Notes under the pieces: generated by a model | Told to the model about the DNA's origin: nothing | Databases searched by the model: none | The model's input: the letters and a program-made list of their open reading frames with translations, nothing else | DNA from: Cutaneotrichosporon cavernicola | Taxonomy: Eukaryota > Basidiomycota > Tremellomycetes > Trichosporonales > Trichosporonaceae | Length of the DNA: 64,000 bases | Assembly (NCBI RefSeq): GCF_030864355.1 | Contig: NC_083397.1 | Coordinates: 2,790,001-2,854,000, forward strand | Reading direction: 5' to 3' | Shown here: in pieces, positions 1 to 12,460 of the stretch | Layout of the letters: every line of letters begins with the position of its first letter | Numbering within the stretch: the first letter of the stretch is position 1 | Made by a program: the position numbers and the translations under genes

Positions 1-1
1 G

Positions 2-3000
2 GGCGGTTTCGTCCTCCTCGCCAAGACTCTTGCACCGATCTGGAACGCGCACATCCAGGATACGGTCTTCGGCATGCTCTTCGGTCCGACAGGAACGGCA
101 GGGGCAAGCCTCGCCTGCCCGCCTGTCATTGCGAGCGTGTTGGCCGCACTCGACGCTCTCCTCCACTCCGCGAGTGGTGGGAGTGGGGTTGCTGACATGG
201 CAAGCAGCGTCGGCAGCATCAGTAGCACGATCAGCGGGTTGTCCATCACCCCGATTCGACAGCATCCGGACGACGACTCGGATTCGGACTCGGGTACGGA
301 GATTGACGACGACGGCCGCCTCGAGAGCCTCCTCACCAAGCTCGCACAAGTGTACCGCCAGTCCTCGCCGCTGCGACGCGCTCTCACTGCGCGTCGCATC
401 GAGTCCATGCTGCCAGCCATGGTCGACTTTGTGACGATGACCGTGAGCTCGAGCTCTGCGGCGGTGGAAAGCCAGCGCGCCGCCGCGCTTCAGTGGCTCC
501 AGGCGCTGGTGGATTTAAGCAAGTCGCCCGCAACCATCATCACGCAGCTCAAGCTCCTCATCGAGCAGCTCAAGGCGTCGAGCTCGGCGGACACCGCGGC
601 GCGCACGCCGACATCTGTGGCCGGTTCCATCTCCCGCCCAGCGCCGCCAAGACGGTCCTCGTCCAACCTCTCCACATCCATGCGCTCCAATTCCAGCGTT
701 ACCAGTATCTCATCGCCCCTCCGCCGTGCACCCTCGGGTGAGGGCGGTGGACCTCTGGCGCGCCTCCGCGCCCGAAACCCAACCCGAATGCCCCTCCGTC
801 GCACGCTTACGGGCGAGAGCATCCTACAGGAGGAGCGGGACAAGAACGCTGCGTGGCGCATGATCATCTTGTCGACTGTAAGCCTATGCGACGTAACGGT
901 GAGCTGACAGCAGGACGCGCGGAAGCACGCGACAGAGACGCTCGAGCGTAAGGAGCACTGGCACCGTCTGAACCAGGTCGAGTGGCCTGGGCTGGTCGCC
1001 GCGCTGCGGGCGGAGAATGGCGTGTGGGCGGAGGACGACAGGCCTGCGACCTGGCGGCTGGATGGGAGTGAGGGCCCGTTGCGTATGCGAATTCGCCTTG
1101 AGCGCACGGATGCAGTCGACGCGCCTGGCAGACAAAAGATCCGTGCTAACCTCCGTGACGCCATTCCCGGTACAGACGAGCTCTCAAGTGCCGTCTCGCG
1201 CATAAACGCCGCGCCGTGGGAAGACCCGTTCAGTCTCGCGATGGGCGAGTCGATGGCGGAGGAGCAGCCCGCTGGTACGCCCACCAAGCCGACCGCACCG
1301 GCGGACCCGTCCCAGGCTGGCGACGACGAGAGCGACGACGACGCCTATCATGAGGTCGAGGACGAGTCCACCAACAAAATGCGCCTCGTGGCAAAGGCTT
1401 TGCAGGCTGGTGATGTCGTCGAGTCGGCGCACAACATTGTGCGGATTGTCGGCGTTGACGCGCTTCCTGGCCTGCTCATTCTCGGGCGCAAGAACCTGTA
1501 CCTCATCGATGGGCTTGTGCAGACACCAGAGGGACAGGTGATCGAGGCGGAGCACGCACCGCGCGATGTCCTCTCTATCCCGAGCGGGACGTTGGCTGAC
1601 TTCGATCCGAGCGACCAGAGATCCCACAGGTGGACATATTCCGACATCGTCGAGACGAACAAGCGCGCGTTCCTGTTCCGCGACGTCGCTCTCGAGCTCT
1701 ACTTTGCCGACAAGCAGAACTTCCTTGTCATCTTTCGCGACAAGCGGGAGCGGCAGACCGTTGTGCATAAGATGGGGATCAAGAGCGGCACAGCGCCGCG
1801 CGTGCTCAACTCTTTTGTTCTCGACACACTGAGTCGCGCGCTGGTGGACACGCGCGAGGTGCAGCTCGAGAGCATGACCCGCAAATGGCAGAGCCGCGAG
1901 ATCTCTAACTTTGCCTACCTCCAGTTGCTGAACCAACATGCGAACCGAACGCCCAACGACGTGACGCAGTACCCCGTTTTCCCGTGGGTGCTGGCCGACT
2001 ACACGTCGCAGATCCTCGACCTGTCGAAGAAGGCGAGCTACCGCGACCTGTCGCGGCCGATGGGTGCGCTTACTCCCGCCCGCAGGGAGGAGGCACTAGA
2101 GCGGTACCAGGTGATGGAGGGCGTGGGCGAGAAGCCATTCCACTACGGCACGCACTACTCGAGTTCGATGATTGTGTGCGGGTACATGATCCGCTTGAGT
2201 CCGTTCACCGAAATATTCCTCGCGTTACAGGGCGGTACGTTCGACCTCGCGGACCGCCTTTTCTCGTCGGTTCCGCGCGCATGGGACTCGGCCAGCGCGA
2301 CCAACCGTGGCGACGTGCGGGAGCTCATCCCCGAGTTCTTCTACGCCCCCTCCTTCCTGACCAACCTGAACCATCACGACTTTGGGCGCAAACAGGTATC
2401 GGGCGACGTGGTCAACGATGTCGCCTTGCCTCCGTGGGCGCTAAACGACCCGCTACTCTTCGTGCACATCAACCGCGAAACGCTCGAGAGCGACTACGTC
2501 TCGCGCCACCTCCCCGAATGGATCGACCTGACGTTCGGACACAAGCAGGGCGACGCGGCATCTTTCAACTGCTTCCATCCACTTAGCTACCGCGGCGCAG
2601 TCGACCTCGACAGAATGAAGGACGACGCCGAGCGCGCATCCAGCACTGCCATCATCCACAACTTTGGCCAGACGCCACTACAGATCTTCCGAACGCCGCA
2701 CCCACACCGTTTCCTCGGCGGTAGAACTACGCTGCCCATCGGCCAGCGGTTCGGCGTCGCTGAGCAGTGGCAGCTCCTCCTGCGCTCCGTGATGCCTATC
2801 ATGGACGTTGCGTCGCGCGTGCATCACATCCTCGAGAATGATCGGGGAGATGGCCGACCTCGGGTAGAGCAGAAACACCGTCTCGCCGTGCCGGGATATG
2901 CGGGGTTGAGTGTACAGTTTGGCTTCGCGGACCAGAGTATCCGGATCTACCATGCAGAGATGGGTCAGAGGGTGAGTCCAGCCGCTCCCTGCAGACATCA

Positions 3001-4341
3001 CTTCTTTCCTCACCCACATCCAACCAACCTACCCTCCCCACTGACTCCAGCTCGTGTACATCGTCGAGGGCATCGATGTCACTCATGCGGCCTTCGCAGC
3101 CCCAACCCTCCTCGTGACCGTGAGCTCGCTCGGCGTGCTCACAGCCTGGCGCCTGGCCGTGAAGGGCGGCGGTCTGCGGCGCGGAGACGCTGGCCTAACC
3201 CGCGAAGCAACGCTGCGGGGCGCGAACCGCACAGTCACCTCGCTGGCTGTGAGCACGGCCTGGTCATTTATCGTGACGGGTTGTGCGGACGGCACGGCGC
3301 TCGTCTGGGATTCGAACCGGCTGAGATACACTCGCGCTCTAAAGACGCCGCGCACCGATCCAATCGAGCATATCGGCATCAACGAGGCGAACGGCCACAT
3401 TTGTCTCGCCTCCGCCCGCTATCTCTACATGTTCAGCCTGAACGGGCACCCTATGGCCGCAACGAGCGCCGACGGTGGTCGCTTCCCCGAGATCCGGTTC
3501 GACGACGCGCCTCCCGAAGTCCGCACGTTTACAGGGGGCATCGCGTTCCTCCACCGTGAATTCCTTGCTTCTGGCGACTTGCTCGTCATTGGTGTGAATG
3601 GCACGCTTGTGCTGTACCGCTGCATTCCAGGGGTACGGAGATTCGAGGACCAGGACGTCGAGCCATGGCGTCTGGTTCGGCAGGGCGTCCTCTTCCGTTC
3701 TGACGAGCATGGACATGGGGACGTGACGGCGGTAATGTTTATTGGGTAAGTGTTGAGCGGCTCTTGGAGGACTAGTTGACACCAGCGAAACGCTCTACGC
3801 CGCGTTTGAGCCGACGCCACCTGGCCGCAAGCACGCGGTGTACCAGTGGTCTCTTCCTGACGCTGGCGGCTCTCTCGTCGCGCAACGCCGTGTGCCTGAT
3901 AGTACAACGGTGTGCATGTCCCCCAGCTGCGGACGACACTTTGGCCTGCTCGACCCGCGGCGATGGTGCACAGGCTGTGGAGGCGCGTTCTGCGGCGCGC
4001 ACGCACTGCACGTCGAGTTCTTCGAGAACCGGTACTGCGACGTCTGCCGCGGCCGGCTGGGTGAGGCGAGCGAACTCGGCCTCATGGGCCGGAGCCGGAT
4101 GGGAAGCCGCGCAGGCTCACTCGACCCGAGCAGAGTCCAGAGCGCGGCGGGGAGCCGGCGAACAAGTGCTACCGGACCGCGGCCGAGTGTCAGTGGTCCC
4201 ACTGGTGAGCAGAGGGGACGAGTAGTGAGTGATCGGCGGGGGTCAAGGGATCCGTCACGGGAGGGTCGCAGTACGTCGGGTTCGCAGTCGCGCGAGCGGT
4301 CGCGGTCACGGTCGCGGTCGAGGCTCGAGGTGACGGGGTAG
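2..4341 (+). CDS. BEACH-WD40-FYVE-like protein, 5' end outside window
   Basis: This is the 3' part of a large BEACH-family scaffold (BPH1/WDFY3/neurobeachin type), which acts in endosome or vacuole traffic or autophagy. The frame is already open at base 2. Exons read 2-877, 914-2971, 3051-3745 and 3786-4341 (at least 1394 residues), joined by introns ending in ctgacagcag, ctgactccag and gttgacaccag. The second exon holds a PH-like segment and then the BEACH domain: NFAYLQLLN near base 1910, YPVFPWVL near 1973, and the stretch with HYGTHYSSS and FFYAPSFLTN. WD40-type repeats follow from about 3051. The last exon has a divergent FYVE-like zinc cluster (CxxxxC, then PRRWCTGCG and FCGAHA, then CxxC). 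The tail is Ser/Arg-rich. BEACH-WD40-FYVE is the WDFY3/Alfy order, so that is the closer comparison. The family call is secure; orthology to BPH1 or WDFY3 is inference. Confidence 0.9.
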
Positions 4342-4963
4342 TGGTGGTGCTTGTAGTGTGGATGCAGCGCTTGTTAAGTAAAGCCTTGCAGCAAGTTCCG
4401 TGTGCTCCTCGTTGTCGTTCTCCTATGGCGTCATGGCTGAGCAGCTTGCGTTCGTGTGGGGTTGGTGGCAGTAGGCCTTACTATCACATCGGCTGTCCAA
4501 GAAATGTAGTCTGAACAGTGCTGTGACTGGGTGACACAAATCTGGGTGCCTCCAGGGTGGCCAAGATTACCAGGCAGAAGTCTAAAGGCCATAGCCCCAT
4601 TCAAAAGGATTCCTGAACAGCGCTGCAGACAGGAGAGACAATAAGAACGGCTCCAGCGCCTTTCATCTCTATTTTCCCTGTAAGTGGCGCTGCCACGGCT
4701 GCCACTAACCACGCGCTCCAATCCTTACCATTCCTCCTACGATCCTCGTAACAAGAGCCCCACAGAAACTGCGATGAAAGTCATGTTAGGGCGAGAGCAG
4801 CGACTCAGGCATGTACATCTACGGTATTTGCTCGCAACTCGCACCCGTTCGCATCACGCACCTTCCCCGTCAGCTTGCTCTTTCTCACTGTATCCTTTAA
4901 ATTTGGTTTCTTCATTCTTCACTCTTCATTGTTTCTCCACTCACTCCTCAAATACTGGTCATC
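4342..4963. other. Intergenic, 622 bp
   Basis: This holds the 3' region of the BEACH gene and the upstream region of paralogue A. A pyrimidine-rich run (about 4860-4960, rich in ttctcac and cattcttcac) immediately precedes the ATG of A and looks like a promoter/5' UTR. No coding sequence is supported. Confidence 0.5.
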
Positions 4964-5937
4964 ATGTCCTCAGCCCCTCGTCCCCCTCCTAGGACCCCAT
5001 TCCCCACTAGTCTTCGACCCCGCCCTAATATCACCCAGACAAATGGGAGCGACTCCTCAGACTCAGAGTCTTCTACCTCTCTCCACGCTGCAGATACCAC
5101 ATCCTCCGGTCAACACACACCTCCGTTTTCTCCTTCTCTGAATATGCCTGCGCCACACCAGACTCCTCTCAACAGTCCCATTTATGAAATGGCCGACATG
5201 CAACTCAGTCCTCAATACCCGTCTTCATCCTCCGATCCCATGTCAAACCAACCTCCTCCGCTATTCCATCCACCTTCCCTCAATGCACCTTCCTCGAACA
5301 GAAGCCTAAGTCCTTCCCGACCTGTGACACCCGAACACAGGACTCAAGTCGTCTTACCGACCTTTTTTTCGATACCGACCGCACCTCACAGTCCTAACTG
5401 GTTCCACCACTCACCGTCGTCATCGCCCACGCACCATCGGCGGTCCATGTCGCCACGGAGGGATCACCTCGGCGCTCGGCCAGACAGGCGCCGCTCATCC
5501 ACTGATCGAACGCGCCCCACCCCTGTTTCCTTGGTTGATGAAGACGACAACCCCAGCATCAACACAGAATTGTCGCCCCTGTTGCCGCCCTAACTGCAGT
5601 AGTGCGTCACAACCGGCTGCTTCACGAACGGATCACTTTCCCGGGGGGTAACGCTTCAGGAAGCCCCGCGATTCCCAGTAACCTCGGCCGTCGCGGCACT
5701 CGACATGACCGCATTCTTATGATACACAATCTTCCCAATGGTGTAAGGGAGAGGGAGCTGGCTGAGTATCTTTCCGAAAAGGTTAACACTGCTGTAGTGA
5801 CTATTTGTGGAAGTGTCGCAACCATCGAGTTCATGAATGTGACCGCAGAGCAAGCGACGATATATCGTGAATCACACCAAAGCAGTCCTGACATCCAGTT
5901 ACTGGTCTTGAGATTGACGGCACACCGATGTCCATGA
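4964..5937 (+). CDS. Paralogue A: Pro/Ser-rich protein with RRM-like C-terminus
   Basis: I do not recognise this as a named gene. An open frame from ATG 4964 to 5593 encodes a Ser/Pro/Thr-rich, presumably disordered 209-residue segment. A second open stretch (about 5600-5937) carries the RRM-like part: beta1 DRILMIHNLP, helix RERELAEYL, beta2 AVVTICG, beta3 VATIEFM, and a closing strand IQLLVLRL. The same order, disordered Pro-rich region then RRM-like fold, recurs in six neighbouring genes. An acceptor-like ctaactgcag sits at about 5590-5600, but no clean GT donor in the right phase is visible. The junction is therefore unresolved, and the locus could be two exons or a broken gene. It is the only intact-looking member on the plus strand. 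Confidence 0.5.
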
Positions 5938-6269
5938 CATGGCTACTGTAACGACCTGAACCCCAACCGTGACAGCGCATCAGGAGAGAAGAACCGGCAG
6001 ACGAATGAAGAACAAGACGGAGCGATGCAACTGTCTTAGTGGACTTGCATGCGGAACTACAATATAGTGCTTTAGCTGGCATGCATTGCTCGAAATGTAT
6101 TAGGTAGCGCTTAGGTGGCAATGTATGTCACTTTGCTCGAGAGGTTACAGGCAGCACTGTTTTTGTGTCTCCCATACAGGCATCTTCACCTTCGCTCATC
6201 ACCCATCTTTCCCGAACAATTGATCCAGTATACGACCGCTTGCCTTCCGTCTCTCCTCTGCTTTTGCAA
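5938..6269. other. Intergenic, 332 bp
   Basis: I see no coding sequence or repeat. This is the spacer between paralogue A and remnant H. Confidence 0.4.
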
Positions 6270-6537
6270 ATGGCCGAGCAGCCCCTTATCGATCCCGCCG
6301 CATGGACAATCGCCGACACCGTGCTCCCGGACTCGAACCTCACGCCACCGTTCACATCTTTACCCTCAACCCACGCCGTCGGCCTCGGACGTTCATCCGA
6401 TTCTCACCTCTATCCCCTCCATCTCTCGCATCGAATCAAGCTCCCCATCTTTCGGCGAGCGTCTAAGTGACCGCTTCCGCCCCAGCGACCGGACGGCAGA
6501 ACGCACAGCAATAATTAGCCCAATCACCCAGCTATAA
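6270..6537 (+). pseudogene. Remnant H: truncated relative of the RRM-like family
   Basis: ATG 6270 opens a short Pro/Thr-rich segment (MAEQPLIDPAAW...). Part way along, the frame that continues the family-like composition changes to one ending at TAA 6535-6537 with AERTAIISPI just before the stop. That ending resembles the first RRM-like strand of paralogue B (DERTALIGPLP), after which nothing of the domain remains. I read it as a truncated, frame-disrupted copy. The similarity is short and could be coincidence. Confidence 0.35.
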
Positions 6538-7422
6538 TCGGCGAATTGGCTGCATACCCCCCCGTGCAAGATGGTAGCATTGACTGCCTCAGAGTGATGG
6601 GGTGAGTTGTGTGGGCCGACTTCCTAGGCACACGCAGCAAGGACGCGTGACATCTTTGGAGTCGGAGGAAAGGAACGATGACAGTAATGTACATGATACA
6701 TTGATCAATGGACGGTGGGTAGTGTAACGTGCTCGACGATACTTGGTACAGTGTGAACGGGGTTTGTGGCGCTGCAATGGCGCGATTGTAATTGAAATAT
6801 AGATGAGCCGGAGATGTCCTTGACGAGTTCAGACTCCCGAGCCGTGCGTTTGCACCAAAGTCCTACTGTAATTGGACAGAGATAACAACCTCCTAGATAC
6901 TCAGATTGCCGTCATGGGCCCAATATGCGATTGCGAAGCAGAGTATGAAACGTGGAAGGAATGCCGTGCCGAGCAACTCTCCTCCGCAGACTGAACATCG
7001 TCCATAACTCCCCGCGCGTTTCGTATCCAAGGGAACGCTATTCATGTTAGGTTTAAATAGCTGTTTAGAGGAACCCGCTTTCAGAGTTTGAGTGATTTGA
7101 CAATTGACCCTCTGGGCGATTTTGGTTGATTGATTGTACCCTCATCCTTCGACGAGCGTAGCCGCTGACCATCCATCCGGCCATTTCGCTGGCCTTCAGT
7201 GACGTATTAGGATAGTCACACTAGACCATTGGGATAAACTGAGCCGTTTCCAGTCACGGTTCGCCCAAGAGTACAGCCTGACACTGAACAGTCACTTGGT
7301 GCATCATTGCAGCCCACTTGTAAAGGCGATAAACTACAGTTAAGGGGGACAGGATAAGTCCGATGAGTGTCCATGTACAAAGATGAGAGAATAGAGTAGT
7401 ATTCCTGAACTAGCTGCCGAGG
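6538..7422. other. Gene-free spacer, 885 bp
   Basis: This stretch is more AT-rich than its surroundings. I find no supported coding sequence, repeat or RNA. It separates remnant H from the 3' end of paralogue B. Confidence 0.4.
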
Positions 7423-8415
7423 CTAGAAGTGGACACGATCATCCTCCAGCTCGGGCAGGACGACACTAATGGGCCAGCGGCTGTCGATCAGGACATCGTG
7501 AACTGGGGTCAGATCAACGTCGAACACCTAAACCAACGCTTGCGGCGGGCAATCTTCGCATTGGCGCGCTGGAACACGACCTTGGCGACAGTGTTCTTAA
7601 CCGAGAGGTGCTCAATCACCCCGACGTGGTGCAGGAGGAAGGAGGTGAGGTCGTCCCGACTGAGGGTCGAAGGGAGCGGGCCGATGAGAGCGGTGCGCTC
7701 GTCGCGCGAGAGGGTGGCGGGGCGGTAGCTGTCAGTGATCCGCTGCTCGAGAGGACGTCTGCGGTATGCGCGGGGAGACCAGGGCTTATAGTGCCAGTAC
7801 ATCGGACGGTCGTGGAAAAGGGGGCCGACGTGATGCGAACGACGGCCACGATCGTGGTGACCATATGCGTGTCTGTCAGGACGATGCGGCAGGCTAGGGT
7901 AGAATTGCGGGTTGGAAGTGGCCTGGGGAGGTGAGATCATTTGATGAATTATATGGTTGCCAATGCTGGGCGTGAGAGCCATGGCTGCGTGGACCGAGCC
8001 CGAGGAATCGGGGGTAGTGCCAGGCAGACCAAGTTGGCTCCACGGGGGATTGAACGACCGCCAGTTCTGCGACGTCCACCTGCCAGACTCTTGTAGGGTG
8101 GGCGTAATGAAGGAAGGAAGCTGAACATCCTCGAGCCCATTGGTCTCGAGGCTAGAGTTGGGCTGCAGAGGCGAGAGGAAGCGGGACGGAGCATACCAAG
8201 TACTGCGCGAAGCAAAGCTCACCTCACTCGTGTCTCCAGGCGAGTGGTACTTGGGGTCTTGATCGAGGGAGGGGCTTCTGCCCTCGGGGGTCAGCGTCTC
8301 GGGCGTCGGCGTCAGCGACTCAGGTGTCGGCGTCGGCGTCAAGCGTGCCTCCCAGGGGCTATGGTCAGTCACACATCAACACGGCGGCTCACTCGTCATC
8401 GTGGGAGTATTCCAT
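7423..8415 (-). CDS. Paralogue B: Pro/Ser-rich protein with RRM-like domain
   Basis: Three exons on the minus strand: 8415-8393 (MEYSHDD plus two bases), 8358-7538 and 7502-7423, giving 307 residues. The donor after the short first exon is gtgagc and the acceptor is ccatag. The last intron (gttggt to ctgaccccag) is 35 nt and its use extends the domain. The middle is Pro/Thr/Ser-rich with TPTPES/TPTPET repeats. The RRM-like part runs ERTALIGPLPSTLSRDDLTS (beta1-helix), VIEHLSVKN (beta2), VAKVVFQRA (beta3), a basic helix, and PISVVLPEL (beta4), and ends shortly after. Function is unknown. RNA or protein binding is inference from fold shape only; classical RNP1/RNP2 aromatics are not conserved. 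Confidence 0.65.
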
Positions 8416-9946
8416 TCTGAAGTAGTTTGTTGCTTGTTTGTTATGCAGGCAACTCAAGAGATGAAGAGGAGGGAAATATGGTGTGAGAGAGACCTGAGAG
8501 GTGAGAGGTGAATGATGAGGATGATGAAGTGGGTGGTTCAGAGGTCAAGCTAATATACATGTAAAGGAGGGGAAGGTACATGTATATGTATTGTAGATTT
8601 GGTATGATCATGACGAGCTGGGGAGCGAAGTGTGACTCACTCAAAGTTACCCGAGCAAATGTTCAACTTGACACTCTCACATACGCATCCTCGCACCAGA
8701 CGTGTGACCCGATCCTCGCCACTCATGTCATTCTCGTGTCCCTCGCTCACATACCCTCATACAGATAGTATCGGGATCTCCTCCGTCGCCGTGGCCCCTC
8801 GTTTACCAGAACGACGATAATCCACCGCCCAAAGTCCAGCACATTATCATGCACTGCCGTCAGTTCTAAAACAGTCTTAAGAGCTTAACTCACACAACTA
8901 CGGTGGGTGCTCAGCCTGTGAATGTGTGAACGCCCCCTCAGTGGCGCCATGGGACATCCGTATGACCCCAACTCAAGCTGTAAGGCGGAGCAGGGTGGTG
9001 GCAAGTTAGCCAGCGCTTACCCCCTGAAGGACCCCAGTGGGTGCCACGCGCGACAGGAGAAAAAAGGGGATGCAGTGTTAGGTAGGGGTCTCTAAGCCTC
9101 GGCTTGATGCGGGGGGATCGAAGTGGCGTGGGGACTTGGCTTGAGAGTCGGCTTGGGGCTAGGTTGTGAGAAGAAGAAGAAGAAGGCGGATACGGTAGCG
9201 CCCTAGGTTGCCCATGTCAATGACATCGCTGTCAAAGCGTGGGATGCAGACTCATCATCGGGTGACAAAATGGAGTGTGGCGACGAGACCGCCAAGACTA
9301 AGCTTGGGGCATATTCACGAGCAGTTGACTTTGATATCGATTGCAGATGCTGCTCTTTGAAACCAGGTGATACAGTATCAATTTTGTTACTAGCTGCAAA
9401 GGTGTCGACCTCCAACCTCATCAGTCGAGTAAGACAAGGAAGACAAGGAGAGGTATAGTAGACGCCATGAATGACAATAAACAGGTAGTGTTCAATCAAC
9501 AAGCACGGACGAACATATCTTCGCAACGACTTACTCGAGCGGGCAAAGGCTTGATATCGATTATTCTGAGTATCGCCCACTGTACAAGATTGATGGGGAT
9601 GAGTGGAATGAAGTTAATGAGCAAATGACTTGTTGAACACGCGATCAATAGCCAGATTCTGATCCATTGTCCACATGACGCATGACGACAATCCGTCAGG
9701 TACAGTTCTAGTGACGTGACTGACTTTTGCCACCCTACTTTGACAATGACGAGTATTTGACTCTGGTCAAGAAAACAATGCGTGGGTCAGTCTACCTAGC
9801 TGGGTATGTGTACTCGGGGGCTCGGGGGTCTCGGGGCTGGGGGGGTTACAAGAAAATAGGGACATAGTACTTTGTCACCTTTGTCACAGTGCAGTGGGCC
9901 CGTGCTCTATCCTCCTGTTTGTTGAGCTCACGCACATATTACCCCA
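8416..9946. other. Gene-poor spacer, 1.5 kb
   Basis: A TA-rich patch lies near 8540-8600, upstream of paralogue B, and a short AAG/GAA run lies near 9172-9186. The open stretch at 9203-9580 on the minus strand has no family resemblance and ordinary chance length. I support no gene here. Confidence 0.4.
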
Positions 9947-11085
9947 TTAAAACGCAGTTTCGCCGACGTTCTCGCACATAACGGCCACGGCGAGGGTCAG
10001 CTTCTTGGCTCGCGCGTAGTTGTGAACTATTGTCAGCTCCATTTGTCTCATCTTCTCACGTTGCGGCTTTGCGAGGCGGCCATGCTTCTCGGCAAGAACA
10101 GCACAAGCCAATCCGATATTGTCGTCGCATTCGAAGTCCATTTTCCCGAGCTTCCGGCGAAGAAACATAGCGATCTCAGATCCGGGGACCGACCCGGGGC
10201 GGTAACGGATGAACACCGTACGCTCACTTTCGCTAAGACTTGGGGTGAAACCCAGAACGGGTGTTCCTGGGAGAGGACCGGGAGGAGAGTTAATGGTACA
10301 ACGGCCTACGGCGGTGGGATACGGCTGGTAAGAGGGAGAGGATCCAAGCGGATTGCGGGCGCGGAGGGGAGTGAAGACATGAGGCAAGCGGGATTCACGA
10401 TAGCCTGGTGGAGGAGAGATGATGGGAACGGGGCGCGGAACTGGAGGCTTGGTAGGTGACCAGAAGGACAGGTTAGGTGGGGTGAAGATGGGCTCGGCGA
10501 AGGCCGGCTGATGATCAAGTTGAGCGACGGGAGCATAAAGCGGAGGCCCTGGAGGAGAAGCCATGTTGTGAGTCTCAATTGGGTATTGATGAGGAGACAC
10601 GATCAGCTCTGGGGAGGAAGGCTGAAGAAAGAGGAGTGGGGCGGCAGCGGGACACCTGGGAGAGGGGGAGGAGTGGACCCTGGTGAAGGGCGGCCGCCTC
10701 TTATTCCAAGGATTAGTGTCGGCCGTGGATGCAAAGAACGACTTTGGAGGCCTCCCAGAGAGGGTGCGCGATCTGTTGCGGCGGTGCATTGGGATAGTTG
10801 AGCGGTGAGGAAATGCAGCTGAGAGGAGTCGGGGGGGAGTGAGCGACAGCACATCGTTCTTCGTGGGATTGGAGTACTTCTTGGAGGTCGGGTACACGGG
10901 CTCGTTAGGAACAATGCTGTCGTCATCGGCATCGTCTGCCATCGCGTTGTCGATGTCGTTGTACAGACCATTGACCCCATCCTCGGGTTTGGAGGCGCTG
11001 GTATCAACATGGTGAAGCAATTTGAGAAGGAAGGTGACTTGACTCACTCGAACGACGTTGGATACTGCCCCGAGACGTCGCCCAT
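9947..11085 (-). CDS. Paralogue C: Pro-rich protein with RRM-like domain
   Basis: Two exons: 11085-11048 (12 codons plus GA, starting MGDVSGQYPTSF) and 10997-9947, 362 residues in all. The intron runs from gtgagtc to gttgataccag. The first intron interrupts a short acidic N-terminus after GA, in the same phase as in paralogue B, which supports common ancestry. After an acidic patch (MADDADDD) there are about 220 Pro/Ser-rich residues. The C-terminal domain follows: ERTVFIRYRPG (beta1), SEIAMFLRRKLG (helix), KMDFECDD (beta2), LACAVLAEKHG (beta3), a charged helix, and LTLAVAVM (beta4). Function is unknown. An internal ATG at 10942 would give a shorter form. Confidence 0.65.
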
Positions 11086-11897
11086 GATAAAGAGGGAATG
11101 CAGTCAGAGTATAAATGGGATAGAGGGCGCAAGACAGTGTTGGAAAGGCAAGAAGGTGATGTAGAGAAAGAAGTGACAATGAGTTAAAGAGTGAATTAGA
11201 AATGCGTAGACTCGGGATGAAGCAATATATTTTGGCCGAGTGATGTTGTCAATTGTCAAGGAAGAAGGCGGTGGCATTTGTGTTCTTCCAGGGCTCCCTT
11301 CCTCGCACCAAAATCCATGCTGCTCATAGATGTGTAACTCGTTCTGTATTCTATGGATACAGTAAAGACAGTCGAAAGAGTTGGTCTCAAGGTTGGCTGG
11401 GCCATTGCCACTCACACCACTTCGCTCCAACATACACTGTAGTCACAGCCGGTTCTGGCTGGGCGATGCAAGCGAAAGCACCTCGTTCACCAAAAGGACC
11501 TGGTCCTCAACCGGAGAGTTGACCTCCGTCTCATGAGCTAGGCCTGCCAACGGCGTGGGCGAAGGCGTTGGGATGAGGTGCTAAGAAAACCCATGGGGGC
11601 GGCTGAATAGGCTGAGACGACGGTTGACGGAGAGGCGGCAGGTCTTGAAGGGGGCTACGAGTTTGAGCTTGCTCAGGCTACTGTAGGCACGTGTACGAGA
11701 TTGCCCTGGTGAAGGCATGGGTTGCATGTACAGTAGTGCCGGAGCGAGCATTCCAACTAATGCCAGCTCCTCTGACGGCCTTGCAGTTCACCTCGATCAT
11801 TCGACGCCACGCGTACTGGTATCACCTTGATCAAGTAAACAGTTGAGCCTTCAGTAGTTAAACGCTCAAATGCCCTCCAGTTTCTGAAAACACACGC
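11086..11897. other. Intergenic, 812 bp
   Basis: This is the upstream region of paralogue C and the downstream region of D. I see no supported gene or repeat. Confidence 0.4.
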
Positions 11898-12460
11898 CTA
11901 CAGTACCAATGCATTCGACTGGCAGAGGGCGCCGGTGGGGCCGATACTGTTGTTCTCAGCCCTCAGTTCTTCCCACGTCAGATAAAAATAGTGAGGACTT
12001 ACGGTACACTGTAGCGCAAAGCCTCGTGTTCAAGCTGAGCAGAGAAGTGCACATCTGCCAGCCAGTCGATTACGCAGATTCTCTCCACCGGTCCGAGGCG
12101 GAATGCGAGGGATGCACGCAAGTCCGCCACCATGATGCCGTCGGGGACGGGGTAGAACAGGAACCTCCTGACGTTGCGAGTGTGCTGGAGGGGTGTCCCC
12201 GGACCGAGGCTGAAGCGCGTGGATAGGGGGTCCGGATGACTCGGGAATTGTTTAAGTGGGACGTTCGGGGTTGAGGGGCACTTGAGAGGGATGTCGCGGA
12301 AGGAATAGTCTACTGTACCTGCTCCCTCCCTAGGTGGCTTGGTGAGTTGGACGAGCCTAGAGATGAAATTTGCAGCTTCTGGGCTAGAAGCTGGGGTTAG
12401 CCTTGATATTGATTGGCTTACCTCGTCAAGCGAGAGGTCGAGTTCCATTGGCTGGGACAT
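11898..12460 (-). CDS. Paralogue D: short RRM-like family member
   Basis: Start MSQPMELDLSL at 12460; the last intron runs from gtaagt (12002) to acaacag (11947), and the stop is at 11898-11900. Read through, exon 1 (12460-12003) plus 11946-11898 gives 168 residues. A perfect-looking intron after codon 13 (gtaagcc to ctaaccccag) and a second donor/acceptor pair (gtacag to ctctcaag) also restore frame, so the N-terminal exon structure is ambiguous. The domain reads RRFLFYPVPDGI (beta1), ADLRASLAFRLG (helix), VERICVID (beta2), LADVHFSA (beta3), then HEALRYS. The disordered region is much shorter than in B, C and E. Its beta1 PVP motif matches E and G closely, so D, E and G form a subgroup. Confidence 0.55.

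Noticed and set aside
3307..3318. A reverse tRNA B-box match (gattcgaacc)
   Set aside because: It lies in the WD40 coding exon of the BEACH gene, and no T-arm or acceptor pairing is possible.
9203..9580. A 125-codon minus-strand open frame between paralogues B and C
   Set aside because: It shows neither the Pro-rich region nor the RRM-like pattern of its neighbours.
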